A DNA stretch of 64,000 bases from Anaerospora hongkongensis (GTDB taxonomy: Bacteria; Bacillota; Negativicutes; Sporomusales; DSM-15969): the NCBI RefSeq assembly GCF_004339805.1, contig NZ_SLUI01000004.1:248001-312000 (forward strand). The letters run 5' to 3'. Under the pieces are notes generated by a model that was not told the DNA's origin, searched no databases, and saw only the letters and a list, made by a program, of their open reading frames with translations. This document shows, piece by piece, positions 9,753 to 18,526 of the stretch. The position numbers and the translations under genes are program-made. The stretch's first letter is position 1. Each line of letters opens with the position of its first letter.

Positions 9753-10529
9753 TTGCTGTTTGATACACATATGCATACCCGTTTCTCTACTGACTCTGAC
9801 ATGCTGCTGGAAGATGCACTTGCCAGAGCGCAAAAGCTTGGCATTGGCATTACCGTAACGGAACATATGGATCTAGCGTATCCTGGCGAAGCCGAAGCCT
9901 TTACGTTTGATATAGACAGCTATTTCTCTGCCTATGACCGCTACAGAAGTGATTCGGTATTACTCGGTATCGAATTAGGCATGCGCAGCGATTGTTTAGC
10001 TGATAACTGCAGAATAGCTCAGGAAAATACCTTTGATTATATTATTGGCTCGATTCATGTTGTTGATAATGTCGATATATATTGCAGTGAATTTTATCAT
10101 CAGCGCAGTAAGCAGGAAACGTATAATCTATACTTTGACGCAATGATTGCCTGCCTCAGGGAGTATGATTTTATTCATGCATTAGGACACATAGACTATA
10201 TTTGCCGCTATGCCAAGTATCCGGACACTGAGATATACTACCACGAGTTTAAGGAGCGGATCGATGAAGTATTGACTTTGGCAGCTAGGCGAAATATTGC
10301 ACTGGAAATTAATACACGCCGGTTGGACAGCCGGGAGCGAATTGATACCATCCTGCCGATTTACCGGCGTTATGCCGAATTAGGCGGTAAAATGGTAACC
10401 ATCGGTTCTGATGCTCACCGGGAAAGTGAAGTAGGGCGGCGGCTGGATGTCGGTATGGCAATCGCAGAGCAATGCGGCCTTTCTGCAGTACGCTTTGCTA
10501 AGGGCAAGCCTCTGGAAATAAAAGGATAA
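9753..10529 (+). CDS. hisK: PHP-domain phosphatase, HisK-type histidinol-phosphatase family
   Basis: 258-residue PHP-domain phosphoesterase. The metal site motifs are in order: FDTHMHTRFS at the N-terminus, TEHMD, GIELG, GSIHVVD, LGHIDYICRY and GSDAHRESEVG near the end. HisK-type members remove phosphate from histidinol phosphate in histidine synthesis; no his genes are nearby, so another phosphoester is possible. I place the start at TTG 9753, nine bases after GAGGAGG; the two in-frame ATGs (9735, 9744) overlap or abut that ribosome site and would leave it unused. It has its own transcription unit after a terminator. Confidence 0.8.
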   Translation: MLFDTHMHTRFSTDSDMLLEDALARAQKLGIGITVTEHMDLAYPGEAEAFTFDIDSYFSAYDRYRSDSVLLGIELGMRSDCLADNCRIAQENTFDYIIGSIHVVDNVDIYCSEFYHQRSKQETYNLYFDAMIACLREYDFIHALGHIDYICRYAKYPDTEIYYHEFKERIDEVLTLAARRNIALEINTRRLDSRERIDTILPIYRRYAELGGKMVTIGSDAHRESEVGRRLDVGMAIAEQCGLSAVRFAKGKPLEIKG

Positions 10530-10612
10530 TTATCCCTAAAAAGAGGAATTTTGCCATTTATGGGGAATAGTTCAATAACTTTTATTAATGCCAGGTGAAG
10601 GAGAGCGTTGTA

Positions 10613-11428
10613 GTGTTTAAATTTTGTCCTGCCTGTGGCGGCAAGTTACCCCAAAATGGTATTTGCAGGTTTTGCCCCCATTGCGGTCAAGGCTTACCTG
10701 CGCTGGAGCAGTACGGCACACTTCCTCAGCAGCCTGAGCCGGCGCCCCCGCTATGCTCCAGCTTCCCGGGAGAAGCAGTAGAACAGCCTGCTTTTTTGCC
10801 TAACCAGGAGCTGTTTAGTGTTGTATTAAAATCCAGCAGCAATAAAGAGCGGCTGGCCAATAGGCTAAGTCAGGTGTTAAAACGGACGGCAAATGCTACC
10901 CGGATGGCCGTCGAGCTGGCTCCATGCCTGATTTTATACAAAAGCAAGGCGGAAGATGTTCAAACTGCCGTGTCAATTTTTGAGGAAGAAGGCAGCGCAT
11001 ATACCGTTATCTCCGGTGATCTTGAACCTGCTACGCCTGTAAGCCAGCTGGTAGCCGGTTTTCATCAGCTGGACCGGGAAACACAGCTTCTTCTCCAGGC
11101 TACTCCGTCAGCCTTATGGCTGGGTGAGGAATTCAAGGTAATAATTCCGGATGTCGAATTAGAAAATGAGAGAGGTCTGCTGGTGATCACCGGCAAGAAC
11201 CTTTGCTTTGTTGCCACTCAGGCTAAAGCGGGCAAGGTCAGGTGGAATATTACTCCTTATTCTCAAATTGCCGAGATCCTAGAAAAGCCTGAGGGCGGTG
11301 GTGGCATTATCGAAGTAATTTACCGGGAGTTTGGCCGGGAGGATTCTTTTTTTATTGCAGATGAATCACTGTTCCGGCAAGCTTGTGCACAGCTGTGCAA
11401 GGCGATAGAGCAGACTGCTGCGGTTTGA
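10613..11428 (+). CDS. Zinc-ribbon protein of unknown function
   Basis: 271 residues. The first 30 carry a double-knuckle zinc ribbon (CPACGG...CRFCPHCG). A short proline-rich linker follows, then a soluble alpha/beta region without a family I recognise. The last 110 residues (VELENERGLLVITGKNLCFVATQ...) have the strand pattern of a PH/GRAM-like fold, an impression only. The start is GTG 10613, nine bases after AAGGAG; an upstream GTG at 10595 precedes that site. No membrane segment. Monocistronic by position. The ribbon could bind nucleic acid or protein; the sequence does not decide. Confidence 0.6.
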   Translation: MFKFCPACGGKLPQNGICRFCPHCGQGLPALEQYGTLPQQPEPAPPLCSSFPGEAVEQPAFLPNQELFSVVLKSSSNKERLANRLSQVLKRTANATRMAVELAPCLILYKSKAEDVQTAVSIFEEEGSAYTVISGDLEPATPVSQLVAGFHQLDRETQLLLQATPSALWLGEEFKVIIPDVELENERGLLVITGKNLCFVATQAKAGKVRWNITPYSQIAEILEKPEGGGGIIEVIYREFGREDSFFIADESLFRQACAQLCKAIEQTAAV

Positions 11429-11445
11429 TATAGTGTACACCGGGG

Positions 11446-11470
11446 CCCCTGCCACGAAAGGCGGGGGTCT
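11446..11470 (+). terminator. Probable terminator after the zinc-ribbon gene
   Basis: Eight-pair stem CCCCTGCC / GGCGGGGG (one G-U) with loop ACGAAA, followed by TCTTACGTTT. The T run is poor. Confidence 0.5.
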
Positions 11471-11499
11471 TACGTTTGCTTGCAAGGTGGTGAGGTATG

Positions 11500-11865
11500 T
11501 CTGACAGCCAATCACCGAAAATATTTTTATTTTTGAACTATAAGTAAAATATTTTAAAAAAATAAAGGGAAAATATAATGACTATTGAATACTGCACTAA
11601 ATAAGTAGTGTTTAATGCTTGCCAGTGTATATAGGAAGAGAGATGGTGCAAGAGGCTGCAATTGACTATTGAGCTTCAATTTGTGCGAAGTCTATAGCCG
11701 GTTGGCGGCAGCGATACGGTGAAAATAGGCTATAAAATTGTACGGGCAAATCCTTGCCCGTAGTTGGTCAGTTATAGTAGAATAAAATAAGTAATGGTAG
11801 CAACTGGCGACCTCGCCCAAGGTGGGAGCGAGGTTGCCTTGTTTCTTCTAAAGGGGGTTTTTCTT
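11500..11865 (+). promoter_or_regulatory. Structured 5' leader upstream of the DUF2156 gene
   Basis: There is no convincing gene between 11429 and 11865. The stretch holds a series of hairpins: CACTA/TAGTG (11595-11610), AATTGA/TCAATT (11660-11681), TATAGCC/GGCTATA (11693-11734) enclosing a purine-rich loop, and ACGGGCAA/TTGCCCGT (11742-11761). It ends in a terminator-like stem just ahead of the ribosome site of the next gene. This is the layout of an attenuated leader or riboswitch. I could not match it to lysine, SAM, glycine, T-box or other classes I know. Confidence 0.45.
11806..11849 (+). terminator. Terminator/attenuator hairpin before a non-ATG start
   Basis: An 11-pair stem GGCGACCTCGC / GCGAGGTTGCC (one G-U) with an 11-nt loop, followed by the T-rich tract TTGTTTCTTCT. 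It ends immediately before the ribosome site AAGGGGG (11851-11857), so readthrough would be needed to express the downstream gene. GCAAC at 11800-11804 could pair with the same 3' strand as an alternative. Confidence 0.65.
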
Positions 11866-12759
11866 ATTAATTTCAGGGATATCGAACTAGGCGATAAACC
11901 GGTATTTGACCGCTATTTCCGGCAGCATCGCTATGATATATCAGAATGCACATTTACTAATTTGTATATTTGGCGGAAAGGTTACAACATCAAATGGGCA
12001 CATGAAGATGATATTTTATTTATCAAGGCCGGCAGTGATGAGACTCCTTTTATGCTGCAGCCTTTTGGCGCTGATGAAAGCCACCTTCCGGGTGCTTTGG
12101 ACAAAATGGCCGAATGGTTTGCTCAGCAGAATAAACCATTTTTGCTCAAGGGTATATCGGCAGAAATGATGGAGATGCTGCAAAAGGTCCGTCCAGGCGT
12201 TTATGAATTTCTAGAGGACCGCAATAATTTTGACTATGTTTATTTACAGCAGGATTTAAGCGAACTGGCGGGTCGAAAATTTAGCTCTAAGAAAAATCAC
12301 ATCAATTATTTTACAACTCACTATGCAGATTACCGCTATCTGCCAATGACGGAAGAATTAATCCCGGCCTGTCTGGCAAGCGCGCAGGAATGGTATGACA
12401 AACGGCCCGATGACCATACCGGGTTGGAGCATGAGAAGTTTGCTTTGTCCGAGGCGCTGGGAAATTTTACTCAGCTGGGCTTTCAGGGCGGAATTATTGA
12501 AGTTTATGGTAAGATTGAAGCATTTACTTGTGGGGAAGCGCTTAACGAGGATACGGCTGTTATCCATATCGAAAAAGGCAATACTGATATTCGCGGCCTT
12601 TATCAAATGATAAACCGTGAGTTTTGCCGCCATGCCTGGTCGCAGATGACCTACATCAACAGGGAAGAGGACATGGGAATAGAAGGTTTGCGACGGGCTA
12701 AGAAATCGTATAATCCAATTAAACTAATGGCTAAATATGAAGTAACTCTGGCTAAATAG
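11866..12759 (+). CDS. DUF2156 / phosphatidylglycerol lysyltransferase-like (GNAT-fold) protein
   Basis: 297-residue protein resembling the C-terminal acyltransferase domain of MprF-type aminoacyl-phosphatidylglycerol synthases, without the flippase membrane part. Family features: NFRDIELGDKPVFDRYF start, TFTNLYIWR, RNNFDYVY, KKNHINYF, and a C-terminal INREEDMGIEGLRRAKKSYNP. Such proteins use aminoacyl-tRNA or acyl-CoA donors; the acceptor here is unknown. The start is unusual. Homologous sequence begins at an ATT codon (11866-11868), eight bases after AAGGGGG, and no ATG/GTG/TTG lies correctly placed. The upstream in-frame ATG (11794) would put a terminator hairpin in the coding region. A GNAT gene follows after 10 bp. 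Confidence 0.75.
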   Translation: MNFRDIELGDKPVFDRYFRQHRYDISECTFTNLYIWRKGYNIKWAHEDDILFIKAGSDETPFMLQPFGADESHLPGALDKMAEWFAQQNKPFLLKGISAEMMEMLQKVRPGVYEFLEDRNNFDYVYLQQDLSELAGRKFSSKKNHINYFTTHYADYRYLPMTEELIPACLASAQEWYDKRPDDHTGLEHEKFALSEALGNFTQLGFQGGIIEVYGKIEAFTCGEALNEDTAVIHIEKGNTDIRGLYQMINREFCRHAWSQMTYINREEDMGIEGLRRAKKSYNPIKLMAKYEVTLAK

Positions 12760-12769
12760 GGAGGGTGTT

Positions 12770-13942
12770 ATGGATTTTCATATTGCCAGTGAGCGGGGCC
12801 GCAGCCACATTGAGGATTTGTGGGCCTATTGTTTTGAGCCGGCAGAGCATCCCTTTTTTCAATGGTATTTTGCCAACTGTTTTCGGTCGGAAAACACGCT
12901 GGTCGGCTATGATAATAACAATTTGGCTGCCTGTGTTCATCTAAATCCCTATCAGTTATACTTGCGGGAACGCAGAATACCTGTTTCGTACATTGTCGGA
13001 CTGGCAACCAGCCCCGAGGCAAGACGGGGCGGCGTTGCCGGACAATTGCTGACGGCTGCCCTTGACGAAATGCGGCGGCGTAAGCACTACTTTAACATTC
13101 TCATGCCCTCGCGGGCAGGCTTTTATTATCCGTTTGGCTGGGAACTATGCTATCATCAGCTTAAATACTCTTTGAACCTGGATGATCTGAGAGGCATAAC
13201 CTCCGGCGCTGGCCGGTTTATTATGGTAACAAGTGAAGACCAATGGGACTTGCTGCAGCCTGTATACGAAAAATTTACGGACGGGCAGCATGGCTTCGCT
13301 GTCCGGGAGGAAGCACAGTGGCGCAAACTGGTGGCAGCGCATTTAGCTGAAAAAGGCTATATCAGTGTTCTGAATCTGGATGGCGTTCCGGCTGCTTATG
13401 CCTTTTATCAATTGCGGGACGGCAAAATGATCGTCGGGGACATGAGCTATAGGAGTGTTCAGGCACAGCGGTGTATGCTTAACTTTTTCTATAATCATCG
13501 ATCACAGGTGAGCAGTGTCGAATTTAATACTCCTTTTCATGATCATCTGCATTTAAGCTTAGCCAATCCAAAAGTAGGCGTCGCGGTTTACCCGTTTATG
13601 GCCGGACGCGTGGTTGATGTAGCCGCAGGACTGCAGTCTCTCGGCTATGCGGACCATGTCCAGGGAGAATTTACAATTGCCGTGTCCGATCCATTAGCAG
13701 AGTGGAATGAGCATACATTTGCCGTAAGTGTAAAGCAGGGGCAGGCAAATGTTCAGGTTGCAGACAGCAGCGATGCGGATTTTTCCTGTACCATCGGCGC
13801 CCTCTCCCAATTGGTATTCGGCCGTTTGAGCGTACAGGAATTAATTGCCCGCGGCACTTTGGCCGCCAGCTGTTCAGGTAAAGTCAGCCTGCTCACTCAG
13901 CTCTTTCCGAAATGCGATAACTATATAAACGAATACTATTAA
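12770..13942 (+). CDS. Eis-like GNAT N-acetyltransferase
   Basis: 390 residues, the length of the Eis-type family: two tandem GNAT folds then a sterol-carrier-protein-like domain. The acetyl-CoA loop is in [19 protein letters not shown] (about residues 76-95). A tyrosine-rich segment, [18 protein letters not shown], follows as in Eis proteins. The C-terminal 100 residues ([21 protein letters not shown]...) look like the SCP2-type domain, and the chain ends in a C-terminal tyrosine as Eis proteins use for catalysis. Family members acetylate lysine side chains or aminoglycosides; the substrate here is unknown. Good ribosome site GGGAGG before ATG 12770. Confidence 0.82.
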   Translation: MDFHIASERGRSHIEDLWAYCFEPAEHPFFQWYFANCFRSENTLVGYDNNNLAACVHLNPYQLYLRERRIPVSYIVGLATSPEARRGGVAGQLLTAALDEMRRRKHYFNILMPSRAGFYYPFGWELCYHQLKYSLNLDDLRGITSGAGRFIMVTSEDQWDLLQPVYEKFTDGQHGFAVREEAQWRKLVAAHLAEKGYISVLNLDGVPAAYAFYQLRDGKMIVGDMSYRSVQAQRCMLNFFYNHRSQVSSVEFNTPFHDHLHLSLANPKVGVAVYPFMAGRVVDVAAGLQSLGYADHVQGEFTIAVSDPLAEWNEHTFAVSVKQGQANVQVADSSDADFSCTIGALSQLVFGRLSVQELIARGTLAASCSGKVSLLTQLFPKCDNYINEYY

Positions 13943-13974
13943 TGCGTCATTTTTACAAACAGGAGGCTTTTTTC

Positions 13975-14595
13975 ATGGGTAAACGTACAATTATGATGAT
14001 GCTATTCGTAGCGGCCACGCTATTATTAACGGCCTGTGGCGGCGCTCAGTCTGCTCCACCGGCGGCCAATCCGCCTGTGCAAAACAATGCGCCAGCAGCA
14101 GAGCCGGCCAAGCAAACACCCGCTCAGGCGAACAGTATTGCTAAATTTGAAACCACAAAAGGCAACTTTACGGTGGAGTTATTTGAAGACAAAACCCCGG
14201 TTACCGCCAAAAATTTCATTGATCTGGCTAATAAAGGTTTTTACAACGGCACGCTTTTTCACCGTGTAATTGATAATTTTATGATTCAGGGTGGCGATCC
14301 GCAAGGTAACGGCACAGGCGGACCAGGCTATACGATACCGGATGAGTTTCATCCTTCTCTCAAGCACACCGGTCCGGGACTGCTGTCAATGGCCAACCGG
14401 GGGCCTAATACAGGGGGATCTCAGTTTTTTATTACGCTTGCACCAACTCCCTGGCTGGATAATAAGCATGCTATTTTCGGCAAGGTAATTGAGGGCCTTG
14501 ATGTTGTGCAGAAAATTGGCAAAGTAAAAACCGGAGCGAATGACAAACCGGTTGAAGATGTGGTTGTTAAAAAGATTACAATTGAAAAGCGCTAG
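13975..14595 (+). CDS. Lipoprotein peptidyl-prolyl cis-trans isomerase (cyclophilin)
   Basis: 206 residues. A lipoprotein signal peptide ends in the lipobox LLTAC, then a Pro/Ala-rich tether to about residue 50. The cyclophilin domain follows with [40 protein letters not shown] and the [15 protein letters not shown] tail. The catalytic arginine in FHRV and the QFF motif are present, so the enzyme should be active. It probably assists folding of exported proteins outside the membrane. Start chosen at ATG 13975, eight bases after AGGAGG; an ATG at 13942 overlaps the previous stop codon and has no site. Confidence 0.93.
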   Translation: MGKRTIMMMLFVAATLLLTACGGAQSAPPAANPPVQNNAPAAEPAKQTPAQANSIAKFETTKGNFTVELFEDKTPVTAKNFIDLANKGFYNGTLFHRVIDNFMIQGGDPQGNGTGGPGYTIPDEFHPSLKHTGPGLLSMANRGPNTGGSQFFITLAPTPWLDNKHAIFGKVIEGLDVVQKIGKVKTGANDKPVEDVVVKKITIEKR

Positions 14596-14598
14596 TTT

Positions 14599-14877
14599 AT
14601 GAGTCAGGCTTTCACGTATATCGTAGAATGTGCTGACGGGAGCCTGTATACCGGCTGGACAACGAATCTCGAACAGCGGGTGGCGGTACACAATGCCGGA
14701 AAAGGCGCCCGTTATACCCGCAGCCGCCTGCCAGTCAAGCTGGTCTGGTGGGAAGAACTGCAAGACAAGATAGCGGCGCAAAGCAGGGAGGCGCGTATTA
14801 AGCTTCTCAGCCGCCGGGAAAAACTGATATTAATTCAACAAAGAACGGAAGGTCAGGCTGCCGAAAGGGCAGACTGA
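14599..14877 (+). CDS. GIY-YIG domain protein (UPF0213 type)
   Basis: A 92-residue single-domain GIY-YIG protein. The core motif appears as TYIVECADGSLYTGWT, followed by R27-type arginine (NLEQRVAVHNAGKGARYTRSRLPVKLVWWE) and a C-terminal basic helix. Small proteins of this family are widespread with no settled role; the fold is that of a structure-specific nuclease. It starts three bases after the cyclophilin stop without a clear ribosome site, so it is probably translationally coupled. The transcription terminator overlaps the last codons. Confidence 0.85.
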   Translation: MSQAFTYIVECADGSLYTGWTTNLEQRVAVHNAGKGARYTRSRLPVKLVWWEELQDKIAAQSREARIKLLSRREKLILIQQRTEGQAAERAD

Positions 14878-14888
14878 CCTTCGTTTTA
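14849..14888 (+). terminator. Terminator overlapping the GIY-YIG stop codon
   Basis: Stem AAGGTCAG-G-CTGCC / GGCAG-A-CTGACCTT with loop GAAAG, then CGTTTTATTT. The stem includes the stop codon of the preceding gene. Confidence 0.8.
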
Positions 14889-15007
14889 TTTGAAAATCTA
14901 ATTGCAGGGAAACGGTTATCAGAGGAGAAGGTAATAGTAGCAGAACGAAGCCTGCATAATCGACTGGAAAACCGGTACATTAGTAGGAAAGGCAGGAGGG
15001 AAGATAC

Positions 15008-16270
15008 ATGAAAAAAGTCAAACTTGCTTATGGAAAAACAGGCATAGAGGTGACGGTGCCCGATCAGGCAGTAGTCATTGAGCCGCGGCATCTGGCTGCA
15101 CTGCCGGATGAAAAAGCAGCGGTTACCGCTGCTCTGAGGCAGCCTGTGGGAACACTGCCGTTAAAAGAAATGGTGCAGCAGAATCAAAAGGTTGTTATTG
15201 TTATTTCTGATATTACCCGGCCAACGCCTAATCACAAGCTTGTACCCTGGCTGTTGGAAGAATTGGCCCATGTACCGTCAGACAACATTACAATTCTAAA
15301 TGGTCTGGGAAGCCACAGGGCCAATACCCAGGATGAGCTGGTTCAAATGTTAGGGCGCAAAGTAGTTGATACTATCCGGATAATTAATCATGATGCTTTT
15401 ACTAAAGAACAGCTGGTAAAAGTCGGCGTAAACAGCCATGGATCGAATGTGTACTTTCATAAAGAGTATGTCAATGCCGATTTTAAGATTGTAACCGGTT
15501 TTATTGAACCCCACTTTTTTGCAGGCTTCTCAGGCGGGCCCAAAGGCATCTGCCCGGGAGTGGCGGGCATTGAAACAATTCTGGACTTTCATAATGCGAA
15601 AATGGTGGGACATCCACTGAGTACCTGGGGGATTATTGACGGTAATATTCTTCAGGGAGCGGCCACTGAAAATTGTCTGATGGCTAAGCCCGATTTTATG
15701 CTTAACGTGACACTTAACGGCGATAAAGCTATTACAGGGGTTTTTGCAGGGGATGTTATTGCCGCTCATCGCCAGGGCTGCAGCTTTGTAAAAGAGCATG
15801 CCATGTATGAGGTGGACGCTCCTTTTGATATTGTTATCACCACCAACTCGGGGTATCCCTTAGATCAGAATTTATACCAGACGGTAAAGGGAATGAGCGC
15901 GGCAGCTCAGGTAGTTAAACCGAAAGGGGCAATTATTGCTGTTTCCGAGTGTTCGGACGGACTTCCCAATCATGGCAACTACGCTAAAATTTTAAAAATG
16001 CGGGAGACACCGCAAGAACTGCTGGACATGATTAATGATGAGAGCTTTTCCATGTTTGATCAATGGGAAGCGCAAGTTCAGGCGATGATTCAGCTTAAGG
16101 CAGACTGCTACCTGTATTCTTCCATTGATGAAGAAACAATCCGCCAGGCGAAGCTTACACCGATAAAAGATGTGGAGAGTACTCTTCAGCAGCTGATGAA
16201 TCAATATGGAGAAAATACAAGGATTGCAATTTTACCATTAGGTCCGTTAACCATACCTTATGTTAAATAG
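15008..16270 (+). CDS. larA: LarA-family nickel-pincer lactate racemase homologue
   Basis: 420 residues, the standard length. LarA interconverts L- and D-lactate or other 2-hydroxy acids using a nickel-pincer nucleotide bound to lysine. The needed residues appear: DITRPTP (NAD-derived cofactor binding), His103 in GLGSHRAN, His about 169 in EPHFFAGFSGGPKG, the cofactor lysine at 179 in GGPKGICPG, and His195 in FHNAKMVGHP. The cofactor-building genes larB, larC and larE are absent from the window, so the cofactor must be supplied from elsewhere. Ribosome site GCAGGAGG is strong. Many LarA paralogues act on other 2-hydroxy acids, so the substrate is open. Confidence 0.88.
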   Translation: MKKVKLAYGKTGIEVTVPDQAVVIEPRHLAALPDEKAAVTAALRQPVGTLPLKEMVQQNQKVVIVISDITRPTPNHKLVPWLLEELAHVPSDNITILNGLGSHRANTQDELVQMLGRKVVDTIRIINHDAFTKEQLVKVGVNSHGSNVYFHKEYVNADFKIVTGFIEPHFFAGFSGGPKGICPGVAGIETILDFHNAKMVGHPLSTWGIIDGNILQGAATENCLMAKPDFMLNVTLNGDKAITGVFAGDVIAAHRQGCSFVKEHAMYEVDAPFDIVITTNSGYPLDQNLYQTVKGMSAAAQVVKPKGAIIAVSECSDGLPNHGNYAKILKMRETPQELLDMINDESFSMFDQWEAQVQAMIQLKADCYLYSSIDEETIRQAKLTPIKDVESTLQQLMNQYGENTRIAILPLGPLTIPYVK

Positions 16271-16299
16271 ATAAAGAAGAAGGCCTTCTAAATAAAATA

Positions 16300-16334
16300 A
16301 GCGGTCCCGGCTAACACTCTAAGCCGGGGCCGCT
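16300..16334. terminator. Bidirectional terminator between larA and the HD-GYP gene
   Basis: A 13-pair stem AGCGGTCCCGGCT / AGCCGGGGCCGCT (one G-U) with loop 16313-16321, T-rich on the plus side and A-rich (AAATAAAATA) on the other, suiting both convergent genes. It overlaps the stop codon of the minus-strand gene. Confidence 0.88.
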
Positions 16335-17209
16335 TGTTTTTCTGCTGCAACTTTACTGTAAACTCTGAGAAATGCCTCAACCACGGAGGGATCAAACTGG
16401 CTGCCTGAGCAGCGGCGGATTTCTTCAACTGCTTCTTCGTGCGAACGTCCCTTGCGGTAAGGGCGGTCCGAAATGATTGCCTGGTAGCAGTCAGCTACTG
16501 CAATAATACGGGAACCTAAAGGAATCCCAGTTCCGGCCAAGTTATCCGGGTAGCCGGCACCGTCCCAGCGGGCATGATGATGCCGGATAATGGTGGCAAT
16601 TTCCGTAGGCGAAGGAATACTGGCAATGATCTTTGCGCCTATTGAGGGATGAAGCTTAATGAGATCATACTCATCGGATGTTAATTTGTCCGGTTTGTTC
16701 AGGACTTGGTCAGGAATGCCGATTTTTCCGACATCGTGCAAAATAGAAGCTACATTTAGCTTGAATAATTCATCCTGAGGCAGCTTGAGCTCTCTGGCTA
16801 CATCCATACTAATTGTTGCCACTTCCGACGAATGGCCGAAGGTATAATTGTCTTTGGCCTCTAACGCATTAGTCAATGCTTCAATTGCCGGAATGAGCAT
16901 AAATTCACGTTCGTAATCTCCTGTAAGAGTGAAGTTGTGTACTGGAGAAGCCAAACGATTGATCATTTCATCGGTACTCTTTTGGGCAATACTATTTTTC
17001 GCTAATTGGTCAATGTGTTTATGAAAGTATGCTGCCGCAAAATAGGCAATTACTGAAGGCAGCAGTATGAGTGCAAATAACAGTAGCAATGACCAGTGGG
17101 GGACTAAGTAGATACTTGCGGCAGCGAGAAAAGCTGTTAGAATTGCCAAACTTACAAAGGCCAAAAACAGCTTGGTTTGCAGCGATAAAGAGAGATGCAG
17201 AATGCGCAT
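16319..17209 (-). CDS. Membrane HD-GYP domain protein
   Basis: 296 residues. Two N-terminal membrane segments (about residues 12-31 and 38-60) are followed by a short linker helix and an HD-GYP domain (about 108-285). The metal motif HDVGKIGIPD and the signature HHHARWDGAGYP are intact, with NKPDKLTSDEYDLIKLHP between. Most such proteins hydrolyse c-di-GMP. The membrane part is too short to contain a sensor domain, so localisation is its likely role. A GGAGG ribosome site precedes the ATG. Monocistronic. Confidence 0.9.
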   Translation of the reverse strand: MRILHLSLSLQTKLFLAFVSLAILTAFLAAASIYLVPHWSLLLLFALILLPSVIAYFAAAYFHKHIDQLAKNSIAQKSTDEMINRLASPVHNFTLTGDYEREFMLIPAIEALTNALEAKDNYTFGHSSEVATISMDVARELKLPQDELFKLNVASILHDVGKIGIPDQVLNKPDKLTSDEYDLIKLHPSIGAKIIASIPSPTEIATIIRHHHARWDGAGYPDNLAGTGIPLGSRIIAVADCYQAIISDRPYRKGRSHEEAVEEIRRCSGSQFDPSVVEAFLRVYSKVAAEKQAAPA

Positions 17210-17378
17210 ATTTAGCCTCCACTATGTATTGTAGAGTGTATTCGCTTTACGTTAGGCTATTCCTGCCAAAATAAGGTCGAAAACCGGCTTTTTTATCTGA
17301 AAATAGGTGGAATGGCTTGGAGGGGGAAAGATCTTACGTAAATTAATTAATTTTGCCGATTAAACCGGGATCGTGCGT

Positions 17379-17408
17379 GCATAAATAGCAAACAGTGGCT
17401 TCATACTA
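17379..17408 (+). promoter_or_regulatory. Sigma-G-type (forespore) promoter
   Basis: GCATA (17379-17383), an 18-bp spacer and CATACTA (17402-17408) match the Bacillus sigma-G consensus (gHATR, N18, CATnnTA) at every defined position. It lies 24 bp before the start codon of the SpoIID-like gene. Recognition by sigma G in this organism is inference. Confidence 0.62.
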
Positions 17409-17431
17409 TAATCAAGGTGGGAGGTAATATT

Positions 17432-18457
17432 ATGCGCAACAAATCACAATCAACAATCGCAATTATCGTCGTTCTAGTCGTAGCAATTGCAGCGGGAGCT
17501 TATTTACTACTGCGTTCTCCCGCCCCAAAACCAATGCCAGCACCTGTGCCGGCGCCGACAGAGCCCCAGACACCGACTCCGGCCCAGCCTGAACCCATCG
17601 CCGGTGTACCTCAGTTTAACAAAAGCAAGTACACAAGTGAACCTACGATTAAAGTGTGGCGGGCAGATAAAGGTGTCATTGAGTCAATGAAACTGGAAAC
17701 CTACGTAGAAGGGGTAATTGCCCAGGAAATGCAGCCTGACTGGCCGCTGGAGGCCCTTAGAGCCCAGGCGGTGGCTTCACGGACACTGACGATGAGTGCT
17801 ATTGAAGCGGGGACAATTCGCCGGCTGCATAATGCTGATGTCAGTACTTCAAAAGAAGAATTGCAAGCCTTTGCACCACAGAAAGTGAATGATACGGTCA
17901 GGGAAGCTGTACGCTCGACACGAGGGCAAATTCTCTTGTATGCAGGCGGTCTGGTAAATTCCATTTACAGTTCTCATAATGGGCAAATTGCTGCTACAAA
18001 GGAAGAGAGCTTTCCCAAGGAAATTGAACACGCAACCCCTTATTTTCAACCGGTTACCGATAATAGTAACCAATATGCCCCTCAGAATATTTCTTCCTGG
18101 TCGGTAAAAATTCCCGGCTCAGAGGTTGCCCGTGCCGTCGGCTACAGCGGCAAACCGGGGGACATAACGATACTTCAAAAAGGGCCTTCAGGACGAATTC
18201 TCTTTATTGGTGCCGGCAATAAAAAGGTATATGGTTCCGATTTTCGCAAGGCCGTCGGTTACGACCGGCTGAAGTCGACCTTAATTACGGAAATGACCTA
18301 TGACGGTTCCAGCTTTACCTTTAAAGGTCTCGGCTGGGGAAATGGCGTTGGTATGTCCCAGTGGGGTGCTTATGCCTATGCTAAAAACGGTGCTAAAGCC
18401 GAAGAAATCCTGAAGCATTATTATGTGGGTGCCGATATTACCAAACTATGGCAATAA
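17432..18457 (+). CDS. SpoIID/LytB-domain protein, membrane-anchored
   Basis: 341 residues. One N-terminal transmembrane segment (about 9-28), a Pro-rich linker (30-60), then a SpoIID/LytB domain (about 70-335). Characteristic segments: LETYVEGVIAQEMQPDWPLEALRAQAVASRT and the C-terminal GLGWGNGVGMSQWGAYAYAKNG...EILKHYYVGADI. SpoIID proteins are lytic transglycosylases that cut peptidoglycan stripped of stem peptides during engulfment; LytB forms enhance amidases. The conserved glutamate in AQEMQ is present. The sigma-G-type promoter suggests forespore expression, perhaps for cortex or germination, rather than being the engulfment SpoIID itself. Start: ATG 17432, after GGGAGG. Confidence 0.85.
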   Translation: MRNKSQSTIAIIVVLVVAIAAGAYLLLRSPAPKPMPAPVPAPTEPQTPTPAQPEPIAGVPQFNKSKYTSEPTIKVWRADKGVIESMKLETYVEGVIAQEMQPDWPLEALRAQAVASRTLTMSAIEAGTIRRLHNADVSTSKEELQAFAPQKVNDTVREAVRSTRGQILLYAGGLVNSIYSSHNGQIAATKEESFPKEIEHATPYFQPVTDNSNQYAPQNISSWSVKIPGSEVARAVGYSGKPGDITILQKGPSGRILFIGAGNKKVYGSDFRKAVGYDRLKSTLITEMTYDGSSFTFKGLGWGNGVGMSQWGAYAYAKNGAKAEEILKHYYVGADITKLWQ

Positions 18458-18477
18458 GGGCACTACATCCGGTAGAC

Positions 18478-18507
18478 AAAAAAGCATTCAGAAATGAATG
18501 CTTTTTT
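18478..18507 (+). terminator. Intrinsic terminator
   Basis: Perfect 13-pair stem AAAAAAGCATTCA / TGAATGCTTTTTT around GAAA, 20 bp after the SpoIID-like stop. Confidence 0.9.
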
Positions 18508-18526
18508 ACTGGCGCAGGGAGGTTGG

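Noticed and set aside
11497-11547. A 16-codon ORF with GGTGAGG ahead of it, as a leader peptide
   Set aside because: No runs of regulatory codons, and no clear link to the terminator about 260 bp downstream.
11640-11850. Lysine riboswitch or T-box upstream of the DUF2156 gene
   Set aside because: Some short words recall both classes (GGTGCAAG, TGGTAGCAAC), but the conserved order of motifs and the T-box/terminator strand sharing do not fit.
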